Below are positions 42,676-49,837 of a DNA stretch of 64,000 nt, piece after piece. The stretch covers positions 4,464,001-4,528,000 of the forward strand of contig NZ_CP135275.1 of the NCBI RefSeq assembly GCF_032302195.1, written 5' to 3'. The notes below the pieces were generated by a model. It saw nothing but the letters and a program-made list of their open reading frames with translations. It was not told where the DNA came from and did no database searches. Source of the stretch: Paenibacillus sp. MMS20-IR301 (lineage in GTDB: Bacteria > Bacillota > Bacilli > Paenibacillales > Paenibacillaceae). How positions within the stretch are numbered: the stretch's first letter is position 1; every line of letters starts with the position of its first letter. Position numbers and translations under genes: made by a program.

Positions 42676-42726
42676 AAAAAGCCCATACCCTAAGAGAGGT
42701 ACCGGCTTCTATATCACTAATGGCTA
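42676..42726 (-). promoter_or_regulatory. HutP-dependent antiterminator / terminator between hutP and hutH
   Basis: On the minus strand three UAG triplets (42726-42724, 42719-42717, 42711-42709), spaced 4 and 5 nt apart, precede a hairpin (about 42708-42679, AAGCCxGTACC...GGGTATGGGCTT) followed by TTTTT (42680-42676). HutP hexamers of B. subtilis bind XAG triplets with 4-nt spacers in the hut leader, with histidine and Mg, and block termination. The layout here matches that mechanism. A fourth UAG lies in the loop (42692-42690). Confidence 0.85.
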
Positions 42727-42792
42727 AATTACGGCTTATTCTGTTTCGGGCTGCTTCTTCACATTGCGGTGATGCTTACCTGTAACTGCATA

Positions 42793-43260
42793 CTAAATAT
42801 GATTGAAGCCAAACCCTATCGCTTCATGCTCAAAGCCCTTCTTGGGTGCACCGATTGTGCCGTAGGCACAGACTGCAATCCATTCCCCTTCATGCTCTAC
42901 GCTGCCGGACATCTTCCCCCGCACTATGGCAAAAGTGAGCCCTACCGTCCGCAGAATATCGCCGAACTGGACAATCCCGCGGCCTATACTCTGTATGGTC
43001 TCAATAATGGCGTGATACAGCGAGTGAACCTCCCGGTATGAACTGCTGTCGATAATGTTATTATTCTTAGCCGCCGTCTCAATTGCTGCAATCACCTTAA
43101 TCATGTCCATGGCCCCGATCCGTCCGATCGTATAGCGGAAATCCCGGGTATGGAGCTCCTGCTCGACAACCTTTTTCCATTCATGCTCCTGAAGCACTGC
43201 CAGAAGAATTGCCAGCTTGCCAATAGGAAACGATGATACCGATACCGATGCTTCTCCCAT
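42793..43260 (-). CDS. hutP: Hut operon antiterminator HutP
   Basis: The start at 43260 (MGEASVSVSSFPIGKLAILLAVL) follows AGAGGAG by 9 nt; the longer frame to 43326 is leader. The 155 aa protein aligns well by eye with B. subtilis HutP: GRIGAMDMIKVIAAIETAAK, SYREVHSLYHAIIETI, LRTVGLTFAIVRG, and the C-terminal WIAVCAYGTIGAPKKGFEHEAIGFGFNHI with metal/histidine-binding His residues. It binds leader RNA when L-histidine is present and lets polymerase pass the terminator upstream of hutH. A strong promoter lies at 43401-43429. Confidence 0.96.
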   Translation of the reverse strand: MGEASVSVSSFPIGKLAILLAVLQEHEWKKVVEQELHTRDFRYTIGRIGAMDMIKVIAAIETAAKNNNIIDSSSYREVHSLYHAIIETIQSIGRGIVQFGDILRTVGLTFAIVRGKMSGSVEHEGEWIAVCAYGTIGAPKKGFEHEAIGFGFNHI

Positions 43261-43400
43261 GCCGGAGATCTCCTCTTTTCTTGAAGACGATTGCCTGCTT
43301 ACGCTCCATACAGCAAAAAAATGCAACCGAAACTAGGAAACCTCCGTTTCCTGATTCTCAGCTACATTCTGTTGACTAATGACTATATATCGCTGAGTAG

Positions 43401-43429
43401 AATATACCTCTGCCGCTGTGCTTTGTCAA
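43401..43429 (-). promoter_or_regulatory. Sigma-A promoter of the hut operon
   Basis: Minus strand TTGACA (43429-43424), 17 nt, TATATT (43406-43401), about 140 nt before hutP. The remaining gap up to the msrAB stop at 43549 holds only AT-rich sequence. Confidence 0.85.
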
Positions 43430-43548
43430 TCGCAAATGTAATCTAATATAACATTAATTATTGAAAAAAAAGCTATACCGGGATCGCCACGTTATATAAT
43501 ATGCCTTAAGTCCGCAGATGATGATTAACCGGTACAGCCCGTTATAAA

Positions 43549-44526
43549 TTAACTGCTTTGATGATCCTCAAACTGTCCTGCATACCGCCCCAGCCCGTGG
43601 CGCTCAAGCTCCGCTTTTGGAATAAACCGCAGTGCGGCAGAGTTGACCCGGTAATGCTGCCTCGCCGGCTCCGGGCCGTCAAAGAACAGCTGCCCGAGAT
43701 ACGCCCCGCTCAGCCTGCTGCGGAGCAGGGTCCGTACTTCACCGCCGCTATAATCCGCCTCCCGGCGGACCAGCCCCGCTTCAAGAGGTCCGGTGAAGCC
43801 CGGCCAGCCGGTGCCGGAAGCGAATTTATCCCTGGAGCTGAACAGCGGATCACCGCTGAGGATATCGGTGTAGATCCCCTCCCCGGAGAAGTTCCAGTAT
43901 TCATTCGCATACGGCGGCTCCGTTCCTTTATTCTGTGTTACCTCGTACTCCAGCTCCGTAAGCTGCTTCCGCAGCCGCTTCTTATCCTCGCGGCCGTTCC
44001 AGTGCAGCTCCGTGAAATCGTCACGGCCGGAGCCCTTCTGGTACAGCTTATAATCGAGGGGATGCGTTCTGTAATACTGCTGATGCTCTGCTTCCGCCGG
44101 ATAGAACGGGGCGGCAGGCAATATTTCAGTCACAATCGGTGCTTTGAACCGTTTGCTGCCCTTCAGCGCCTCCTTCGACTGCAGTGCCTTCTGCCGCTGC
44201 TCTTCACTGTGAACGAAGATTGCCGCCCTGTAGGATGGCCCCCGGTCCATGAACTGGCCGCCGTAATCGGTCGGATCTATCTGCTGCCAATACATATCCA
44301 GCAGCCGCTCGTACGGGAAACGCTCCGGGTCGAAGATGATCTGCACCGCCTCCCGGTGGCCCGTAGTTTCGCTGCACACTTCCTCATAGGTGGGATGGAG
44401 CGTGTGCCCTCCGGTATATCCCGATACGACCGAGATAATACCCGGCAGCTCGTCAAACGGCTTGACCATACACCAGAAGCAGCCGCCGGCAAAGGTAGCC
44501 GTCTGAAGGTTATTACCGTTAGTCAT
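43549..44526 (-). CDS. msrAB: MsrA-MsrB fusion, MsrB half degenerate
   Basis: The start at 44526 ([19 protein letters not shown]) has GGGGAGG 8 nt upstream; an open frame continues to 44742 without a site. Residues 1-165 form MsrA with the catalytic Cys16 in GCFWC and YTGG, reducing methionine-S-sulfoxide. Residues about 185-325 resemble MsrB ([41 protein letters not shown]). The usual catalytic Cys in RYCxNSAALRF is Arg ([11 protein letters not shown]), the HLGHVF motif reads YLGQLF, and both zinc CxxC pairs are absent. The MsrB half is therefore probably inactive or repurposed. Confidence 0.9.
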   Translation of the reverse strand: MTNGNNLQTATFAGGCFWCMVKPFDELPGIISVVSGYTGGHTLHPTYEEVCSETTGHREAVQIIFDPERFPYERLLDMYWQQIDPTDYGGQFMDRGPSYRAAIFVHSEEQRQKALQSKEALKGSKRFKAPIVTEILPAAPFYPAEAEHQQYYRTHPLDYKLYQKGSGRDDFTELHWNGREDKKRLRKQLTELEYEVTQNKGTEPPYANEYWNFSGEGIYTDILSGDPLFSSRDKFASGTGWPGFTGPLEAGLVRREADYSGGEVRTLLRSRLSGAYLGQLFFDGPEPARQHYRVNSAALRFIPKAELERHGLGRYAGQFEDHQSS

Positions 44527-44745
44527 AGAGAACGCCTCCCCGCACGCTTTTTCCCTATTATATATGAATATCCTTCTTCTCCAAAACGGGCAGGGCCTGG
44601 CTGAGGCATACAGACATCCAGTAGGGAACAGCAATATGCTGCTCCGGAGTGATCGGCAAGAGGATTGACAACATCGGGTGAGGATTGGGATGACTTGGAT
44701 TGTTACGTGTATTGGTTGGATCGCGGAAGGCGGTTGGATCAATGT

Positions 44746-45108
44746 TTATTTAAGTCTTTTCCGCTTGAGGCGGGTCCGGTTCTGCCGGTTGGCATCCCAT
44801 AATTCCTTATGCATCCACCCTGCGAACACCAGCATTACGAGGGTCAGAATCAGCATGTACTCCCGTACAATATTCGAAAGACTGCCGGCTGTATTATACC
44901 CGAGAATAATATTTATCCGTCCCCATAACAGATTGAGACATAATAATGCCACGGCGCCGTAGGTGACCCATACGCTCCGGAGATACAGATTGTATGTCCG
45001 CTGCGGACCTCGTCCCATAAAATACCTGCTGTAATGGATTACATAAGCAGTAAAAGCAATTAAGGCTATCGTTTCCAGTGTGATTAGTGTTAAGTCAACA
45101 ATTCCCAT
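44746..45108 (-). CDS. Small membrane protein, phage/lysis-like context
   Basis: The ATG at 45108 (MGIVDLTLITLETIAL) has AAGGGGAG 9 nt upstream; the ATG at 45117 would abut it. The 120 aa product has three hydrophobic segments (about residues 6-25, 46-67 and 84-102) and a very basic C-terminus (RQNRTRLKRKRLK). It overlaps the stop of the 58-codon gene just upstream. The family is unknown to me; small membrane proteins next to a holin-like gene suggest phage or bacteriocin-release origin. Confidence 0.55.
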   Translation of the reverse strand: MGIVDLTLITLETIALIAFTAYVIHYSRYFMGRGPQRTYNLYLRSVWVTYGAVALLCLNLLWGRINIILGYNTAGSLSNIVREYMLILTLVMLVFAGWMHKELWDANRQNRTRLKRKRLK

Positions 45109-45271
45109 GCAGATCATCTCCCCTTCTACCTAAGCCGGTACGGTGCAGATCAATAAGCCTCTCAAGATCATTGGATTCATACGCCTCCTGAATTTTGCCC
45201 AGGGTATCGATTTCTTGCTCGACCCGGCTGGGCTTCAGCTCGTGTTTTCTGAATATATCGAGGAGCTTCAC
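45095..45271 (-). CDS. Small acidic/basic helical protein, 58 aa
   Basis: This short frame runs from GTG 45271 to TGA 45097-45095. The GTG overlaps the stop of the holin-like gene as GTGA, and the end overlaps the next start, so three genes are chained by overlaps. The sequence starts VKLLDIFRKHELKPSRVEQEI and continues DTLGKIQEAYESNDLERLIDL, two amphipathic helices. I do not recognise it. Confidence 0.55.
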   Translation of the reverse strand: MKLLDIFRKHELKPSRVEQEIDTLGKIQEAYESNDLERLIDLHRTGLGRRGDDLHGNC

Positions 45272-45519
45272 TTGTTGATGACCTCCTCATCTTTAGGTTT
45301 TTGCCCGGTACCCCGCTCAATGAGCAGCTTTACGAGCATACGGTTATATTCGCTTAGCTGCTTTTCGTTCTCCTCATCACGCTTCTGATAATTCTGAATC
45401 ACTTTCTCTTTGTTTGCGATTTGTTTGATACTCCAGATTAATGCTGTAGATAACAGGACATTCAGCACGACTGAACCGTTATTCTCCATAAAAAGCCCAG
45501 TCAATGCGCTTACATCCAT
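45268..45519 (-). CDS. Holin-like small membrane protein (BhlA/UviB or XhlA-like)
   Basis: The ATG at 45519 (MDVSALTGLFMENNG) is preceded by GGGGTGG; two GTG codons at 45528 and 45525 are alternatives. The 83 aa product has one transmembrane helix (about residues 16-33) followed by a charged coiled-coil-like tail (KEKVIQNYQKRDEENEKQL). This layout is shared by BhlA/UviB-type holin-like and XhlA-type phage proteins. No endolysin gene is adjacent, so a complete lysis module is not shown. Confidence 0.55.
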   Translation of the reverse strand: MDVSALTGLFMENNGSVVLNVLLSTALIWSIKQIANKEKVIQNYQKRDEENEKQLSEYNRMLVKLLIERGTGQKPKDEEVINK

Positions 45520-45670
45520 TTGCACCACCCCGTTCCTATGATGTTATTAGAATTGGCTCACGCCCTACCCCTGTCCACCTTTTCGGCGCAAGCCTTTGCC
45601 ACCGCTCAAACAGCAACACCCTCACTTGTAATCTACTCTTTCATTTGCATTTATGATTGGGTAGAGCAGA

Positions 45671-45716
45671 AACAAAAAAACTCGGAAGAGCCAGAACACT
45701 GGCCCGCCGAGAATGA
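45671..45716 (-). terminator. Intrinsic terminator upstream of the holin-like gene
   Basis: On the minus strand CTCGGCGGGCCAG pairs with CTGGCTCTTCCGAG, followed by TTTTTTT. It ends a transcript coming from the right, so the holin-like trio has its own promoter between here and 45519. Confidence 0.8.
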
Positions 45717-46356
45717 TATAGCTTGAACTGGAAAGTTAAATGTTGATTTAGGAGACAAGAATCCCCAAAGAAACTCCTTGCTGAACGGCCGGGAGAAATT
45801 CATTCTATTGGATTCACCGCTTGCCCGCACAGCAACTCTTTGTACACGATTGCCCGCATACATTACCCGCTGAGCCAAGTTAAATGTGTGTTGGATCAGG
45901 TTACGGAGGACGAATGCCATCTCTCCGGTTCACATACAACCCAATTCTGCCCCTTATGGACACCACAGCCTTTATTAGCTCAAAATAGGCCTTTTGGGTG
46001 GTCTTGCGGACACCACGGCCCTTATCCAGCGCTTTTCATGGGCTAACTCCACTTTTTCAGTGAAATAACGGCGCTGGTGTCCGCAAGTCAGGCATTCCGG
46101 TGCCTTTCCGCAGGCTTAACGTCTCTCCTGTCCGTAACGCTTAGTTAGTCACTTGAACAACCGTTACGTGAGCGTGTACTTTCTTGACAAAGGTCCAGTA
46201 ACGCAATAGCGTTATTTAGGTTATAAAATTCAAGCGTTGATGTTCGTACAAACGAATTGACGAAATCTTTATTCGGGTATTACATGGGTTAACTGTATAG
46301 TTGGTTGAATGAAGGGTTCATTCAGCACTGGATGGGTCTTATTGAACAGCCAGCTT
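45717..46356. other. Intergenic region with a third repeat family
   Basis: I see no convincing gene here; an 89-codon minus frame at 45651-45920 runs into the terminator and has no recognisable content. Between 45950 and 46090 a unit of the type CTTATGGACACCACAGCC occurs twice in direct orientation (45952-45973, 46003-46025) and once inverted (46066-46087, GGCGCTGGTGTCCGCAAG). A small inverted repeat TAACGCAATAGCGTTA lies near 46200. Confidence 0.6.
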
Positions 46357-46602
46357 TTATGTTTGTATTGTTTGGAATATGCAGGCGAATACAAAAAACC
46401 ACAACACGGCTATTAACTCGCGTTGTGGTGTTGTTGATTTGTCATTGTGCATCTCGACTTTCAGAATATCATTTAAAATTCTTTCAATAGTAGTTATTCT
46501 GTATACTATCTCCTCAACATCTTCCTCCACATTTGTATCGTTACCAAACATTTCACCAAGTGATGAATAGTTCGGTTCTCCCCCTCTAAATATTTCCAAC
46601 AA
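46357..46602 (-). CDS. Possible gene fragment of 81 codons
   Basis: The frame is open from a stop at about 46677 to 46357 but has no start codon with a ribosome binding site; TTG 46602 and ATG 46548 are candidates. The middle (NVEEDVEEIVYRITTIERILNDILKVEMHND) looks like true coding sequence with amphipathic helices. The last ~25 codons run through a minus-strand terminator hairpin (46394-46438), which suggests that the original C-terminus is lost. It may be a remnant of an immunity gene or toxin next to the polymorphic toxin locus. Confidence 0.35.
   Translation of the reverse strand: MLEIFRGGEPNYSSLGEMFGNDTNVEEDVEEIVYRITTIERILNDILKVEMHNDKSTTPQRELIAVLWFFVFACIFQTIQT
46394..46438 (-). terminator. 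Intrinsic terminator of the toxin/immunity region
   Basis: Minus strand ACCACAACGCG pairs with CGTGTTGTGGT (one mismatch) and is followed by TTTTTTGT. Confidence 0.75.
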
Positions 46603-46680
46603 TCCTACGACTAGCTCATGGATTACATGTGTTTTGGTTGAACGTTGGCAACCCCCATAGACTTCTTTGTACTTTAACTA

Positions 46681-46947
46681 TTAAACCACATATACTACTG
46701 ACCCCAATGGTATATCTGTGGGTTTAATTGATTTCCCAAGGCATATACCTACCATTTTTTTATCAGTTGGTGAGTTAGAAATTTGAACTGAAATAACGTC
46801 CAATTCTAGCACTGTATTTTCAGGTGTCCGAAGAATAATATTGTCACCAACTTTGTTTATATATGCAAGAACAGGGTTAATTCCAACTATAATAGTTCCT
46901 TCTTCTTTGGATTCAAATACATCTCCAACTTCCATTATTTTTTTCAT
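46681..46947 (-). CDS. Probable immunity protein downstream of a polymorphic toxin
   Basis: The 88 aa product starts MKKIMEVGDVFESKEEGTIIVG with AGGAAGGA just upstream, 14 nt after the stop of the toxin frame. It is predicted beta-rich (IIVGINPVLAYINKVGDNIILRTPENTVLELDVISVQIS), without signal peptide or membrane segment. A small cytoplasmic protein right after a toxin C-terminal domain is the standard place for the cognate immunity protein. I do not recognise the family, so the role is inferred from position. Confidence 0.6.
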   Translation of the reverse strand: MKKIMEVGDVFESKEEGTIIVGINPVLAYINKVGDNIILRTPENTVLELDVISVQISNSPTDKKMVGICLGKSIKPTDIPLGSVVYVV

Positions 46948-46961
46948 ATAATTCCTTCCTT

Positions 46962-48064
46962 TTATCTATTTTCAATATATAGCTTATCCTTAACATCTCT
47001 AATACGGAGTCCACCATTTTTTAATCTTGTAATTGCATCCCTAAGTAATGTCATTCTTTCAGTTGATAGTAAGTCTGGGGCAAATCTAGCCGCCCTAATA
47101 CTAGCTTGCGCTTCATCTAAAGCAAAGTTTCTTGCATATGTTGCAGGATCAACATCATAAAGATTAAATGCTTTTCCATTTACATAAGCCTCATAATGTC
47201 CAACAATTTCATGAGCTATGGTTGCTTTACCTGAGACACGACCATTCGCATTTAAAGTTCCGACCCCGGGGGATTTAGCAGGTAACACGTCAGTATTTAT
47301 ATACAGCCTGTCATACATCATTCCCGTATTCCAACTATCCCTAAATACAATATTTTCTTCAGAAAAACCTAACTTCTTCGCATAATTAACCAATTCACTT
47401 CTTTGTGCATTGGTTAATTCGATTTCATTTCTCAATCCTCCTGAAGAAATTTGACGAATATCACCCGTCCCCTCAACAACCTTCCCGCCCTTATCCTTAC
47501 TGACATTCTCCATTCCATCGCTAGCTATATCTTTCAATATCTTTGGTTTCACCAATTCGCCACTTTTGGGTACAAAAGCCTTTTCCACTGATCCTGCCAG
47601 CAGCGACACCACTCCCAAGCTGTTCATCCAATGCTCTGCGGACCAGCTTTCTTCTGGATGGAACGCCCCTTTCGCCATTTCTACGGTTCCGAGCGTTAGC
47701 CAGTCCGCAAACTTTTCCGGTGAATCCAGCAGATGGTCCGCCCGGTCTTTAGCTTCCTTATACATCCCAGCGGGAAGATCGCCTGTAATTCCTAACGTCA
47801 GCCAGTTGAAAAAGTCATAGGGAGAATCTGTGGCTTTGTCCGCACGGGCTTTTAACGTATCGGCAAAACCTGCTCCGCCTCTACAGTTAATTCGTTGATA
47901 AGCACCTGGGCTTGCTGCAATGTCCCTAGCGGTAGCCCGCCCCATTGGCTGGCCTGGCCTTTCAGCTGCAGGTACAACCGATTTGTGTCTTCACTCACCA
48001 GTTTTATTTTCGCCTGCAGACACCGGGTTTCATCAACATCAAACACCATTTTTTGAGCTGACAT
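46962..48064 (-). pseudogene. Polymorphic toxin remnant (WXG-like N-terminus, pretoxin linker, HExxH toxin domain), frameshifted
   Basis: The N-terminal frame starts at ATG 48064 (GGAGGG upstream) and encodes about 70 residues with a WXG-like QWGG turn between helices. It ends at TAA 47854-47852. The rest is in another frame (to 46962): from FADTLKARADKATDSPYDFF a PT-TG-like pretoxin region (WLTLGITGDLPAGMYKEA, WLTLGTVEMAKGAF) and a C-terminal domain with HEIVGHYE, a zinc-metallopeptidase-like HExxH, near residue 255 of the second frame. The switch lies near 47860-47870. The N-terminal helical region is also too short, so an internal deletion probably caused the frameshift. Confidence 0.7.
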
Positions 48065-48166
48065 TCCTGCCCTCCAATTCTTTGTAGAACAAGGTCACGA
48101 ATAATCTATATATCGGTTTTATTTTCCATTTTTTCAGCTTTTGCAGTTTATCAAAGTTCACATAAA

Positions 48167-48213
48167 AAAACCAAACCGACAAAGAAAAGTTCTAAGTCAG
48201 TTTGGTTTGTATT
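48167..48213 (-). terminator. Intrinsic terminator of the surface-scaffold operon
   Basis: Minus strand AAACCAAACTGAC pairs with GTCGGTTTGGTTT followed by TTTT. It lies shortly after the 48224 stop. Confidence 0.85.
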
Positions 48214-48223
48214 CATATTAAAT

Positions 48224-49837
48224 TCAATTGAGCTCACTAAACCTTTCGAGCATAGTGGCAACCTCTGCTCTGGTAGCAAGACCAGAAGGATTTATAGTCG
48301 AATCCGTGTTGCCCTTCATAATGCCCTTGGACACAGCCCAAGTAATCGACTCTTTGGCATAGCCTGAAATTTTATTGGCATCTTTGAAGTTCAGGCTTGA
48401 AATTCCGGCATGAAGGTCATAACCTTTACCCTTTGCGTATCTATGCAGCATAACAGCAATTTGCTCACGGGTGATGGCATCATTGGGAGCAAATTTACCC
48501 TTATCATACCCGTTAACAATTTTGCTTTGATTGGCCCAAATAATCGGATCTGAATACCAGCGGCCGCTTTGAACATCAGAGAATACATTAACAAATTTAA
48601 CATTTGGCTGATTTTCCATGCGATAAATTACAGTGGCCAGCATGGCACGGCTCATTTTCCCTGAAGGTGAGAATTCCGTTTCAGAAGTTCCGGTGAACAG
48701 CCCCTTGTTGTAAACATACCTTACAGAAGAATAGAACCAATCGTCATGCGCAAGATCTGTAAAAGGAGTTTTTTTAGCAAAGGTAACAACCACAAGGGTA
48801 TCACGGCTAACCTCTGGAATGGTGTAAATGTCATGGCCGATAAATTTTTCACCGTTGACATAGATATATTCGGTTTCAAACCCTTCATCCGGAACCATTC
48901 TGATAGTGGCAGAGGTTGTTGCACGAATGGTTTGAACTTCAAAGCCATCGGCAATTTTGCCGTTTCCGCCTTTAACAGAAGCACTAACGGAATAGAAAAG
49001 ATCAACTTTGGTGTTATCAACTGTGGTGTCTCCAGCCGGGGCAGCCCAACGTTTCGGACCGACAATTCTGGAATTCCCGAAATCGGAAACGCCAATCCTA
49101 AGCTTGTCGATGGCTTCTGAGATTTCCGCAGCCAGCGCATCTTTTTTATCAAAAACAGCCTCAGCCCCGGCAATTACCTCCCGCAATTGCTGAGCGGATT
49201 TTGTCGGATACCAATAATCCGGATAATAGATGGTTTTGGGATTATCCGCAATAGTAACTGAAGCAAGCAAAGCTTTTGCAGCAACAATATCTTCATATAA
49301 TAAAGATTTTGAAGGATCCTTTACTCCATCGCCCACAATGATTTGCACAGCTTCAACCGGTTCAATATACCGGTGTGTCGCATCTTTGTTCGTCAGAATG
49401 AAGCTGCTTGAAGAAATGCTGAACGTGCCGCTGTTTTTAGCTTGAAATACAGCCGTTCCAATATTCCGCAGTATTGAATCCTCTTTTCCCTTGGCGGTCA
49501 TATCAAGATAGACATAGTTGATCGCACCATCGGAATATTTCATTGAAATGTCCTTTTCCATATTCACACTGGTGTTTTCCAGTACATAAGAATCAAACAA
49601 CAGCTTTCCTTGAAAGCCGTATACTGGCGCCCTTCCGGCACCAGTATATGAAAGACTTAGTTTAACAAAAATTTTCTCTCCAACTTCAAATGATGATTTT
49701 GAGGAACCCGAGCTGTCCGTTACGGTGATGTTCACACGGTAACTAAGGTCTGCAGCATCGTTTGCGCTATAGGCATAGGAGGGTATAACAGCCCCAAGAA
49801 GCATGATGCACAAAATGATTTTTAGGTATTTTATCAT
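48224..49837 (-). CDS. Cohesin-like protein anchored by three SLH domains
   Basis: This 537 aa protein has a signal peptide (about residues 1-25, ending SYAYS) and a beta-sandwich at 30-165 with cohesin-like features: FEVGEKIFVKLSLSYT, VYGFQGKLLFDSYVLENTSV, INYVYLDMT, IGTAVFQAKNSGTFSI. A helical linker (about 180-245), an InlB-B-like beta repeat (280-355) and three SLH domains (357-410, 417-470, 483-536; motifs MSRAMLATV, ITREQIAVM, ATRAEVATM) follow. SLH domains anchor to the cell wall polymer. Its ATG overlaps the stop of the dockerin-bearing giant gene as ATGA, so they are produced together. The cohesin call is by pattern, not alignment. Confidence 0.75.
   Translation of the reverse strand: MIKYLKIILCIMLLGAVIPSYAYSANDAADLSYRVNITVTDSSGSSKSSFEVGEKIFVKLSLSYTGAGRAPVYGFQGKLLFDSYVLENTSVNMEKDISMKYSDGAINYVYLDMTAKGKEDSILRNIGTAVFQAKNSGTFSISSSSFILTNKDATHRYIEPVEAVQIIVGDGVKDPSKSLLYEDIVAAKALLASVTIADNPKTIYYPDYWYPTKSAQQLREVIAGAEAVFDKKDALAAEISEAIDKLRIGVSDFGNSRIVGPKRWAAPAGDTTVDNTKVDLFYSVSASVKGGNGKIADGFEVQTIRATTSATIRMVPDEGFETEYIYVNGEKFIGHDIYTIPEVSRDTLVVVTFAKKTPFTDLAHDDWFYSSVRYVYNKGLFTGTSETEFSPSGKMSRAMLATVIYRMENQPNVKFVNVFSDVQSGRWYSDPIIWANQSKIVNGYDKGKFAPNDAITREQIAVMLHRYAKGKGYDLHAGISSLNFKDANKISGYAKESITWAVSKGIMKGNTDSTINPSGLATRAEVATMLERFSELN

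Noticed and set aside
45651..45920. 89-codon minus-strand frame
   Set aside because: It runs through an intrinsic terminator and has no recognisable domain or ribosome binding site.
46180..46215. Promoter TTGACA near 46180
   Set aside because: The hexamer at the -10 position is poor and no gene follows on the plus strand.
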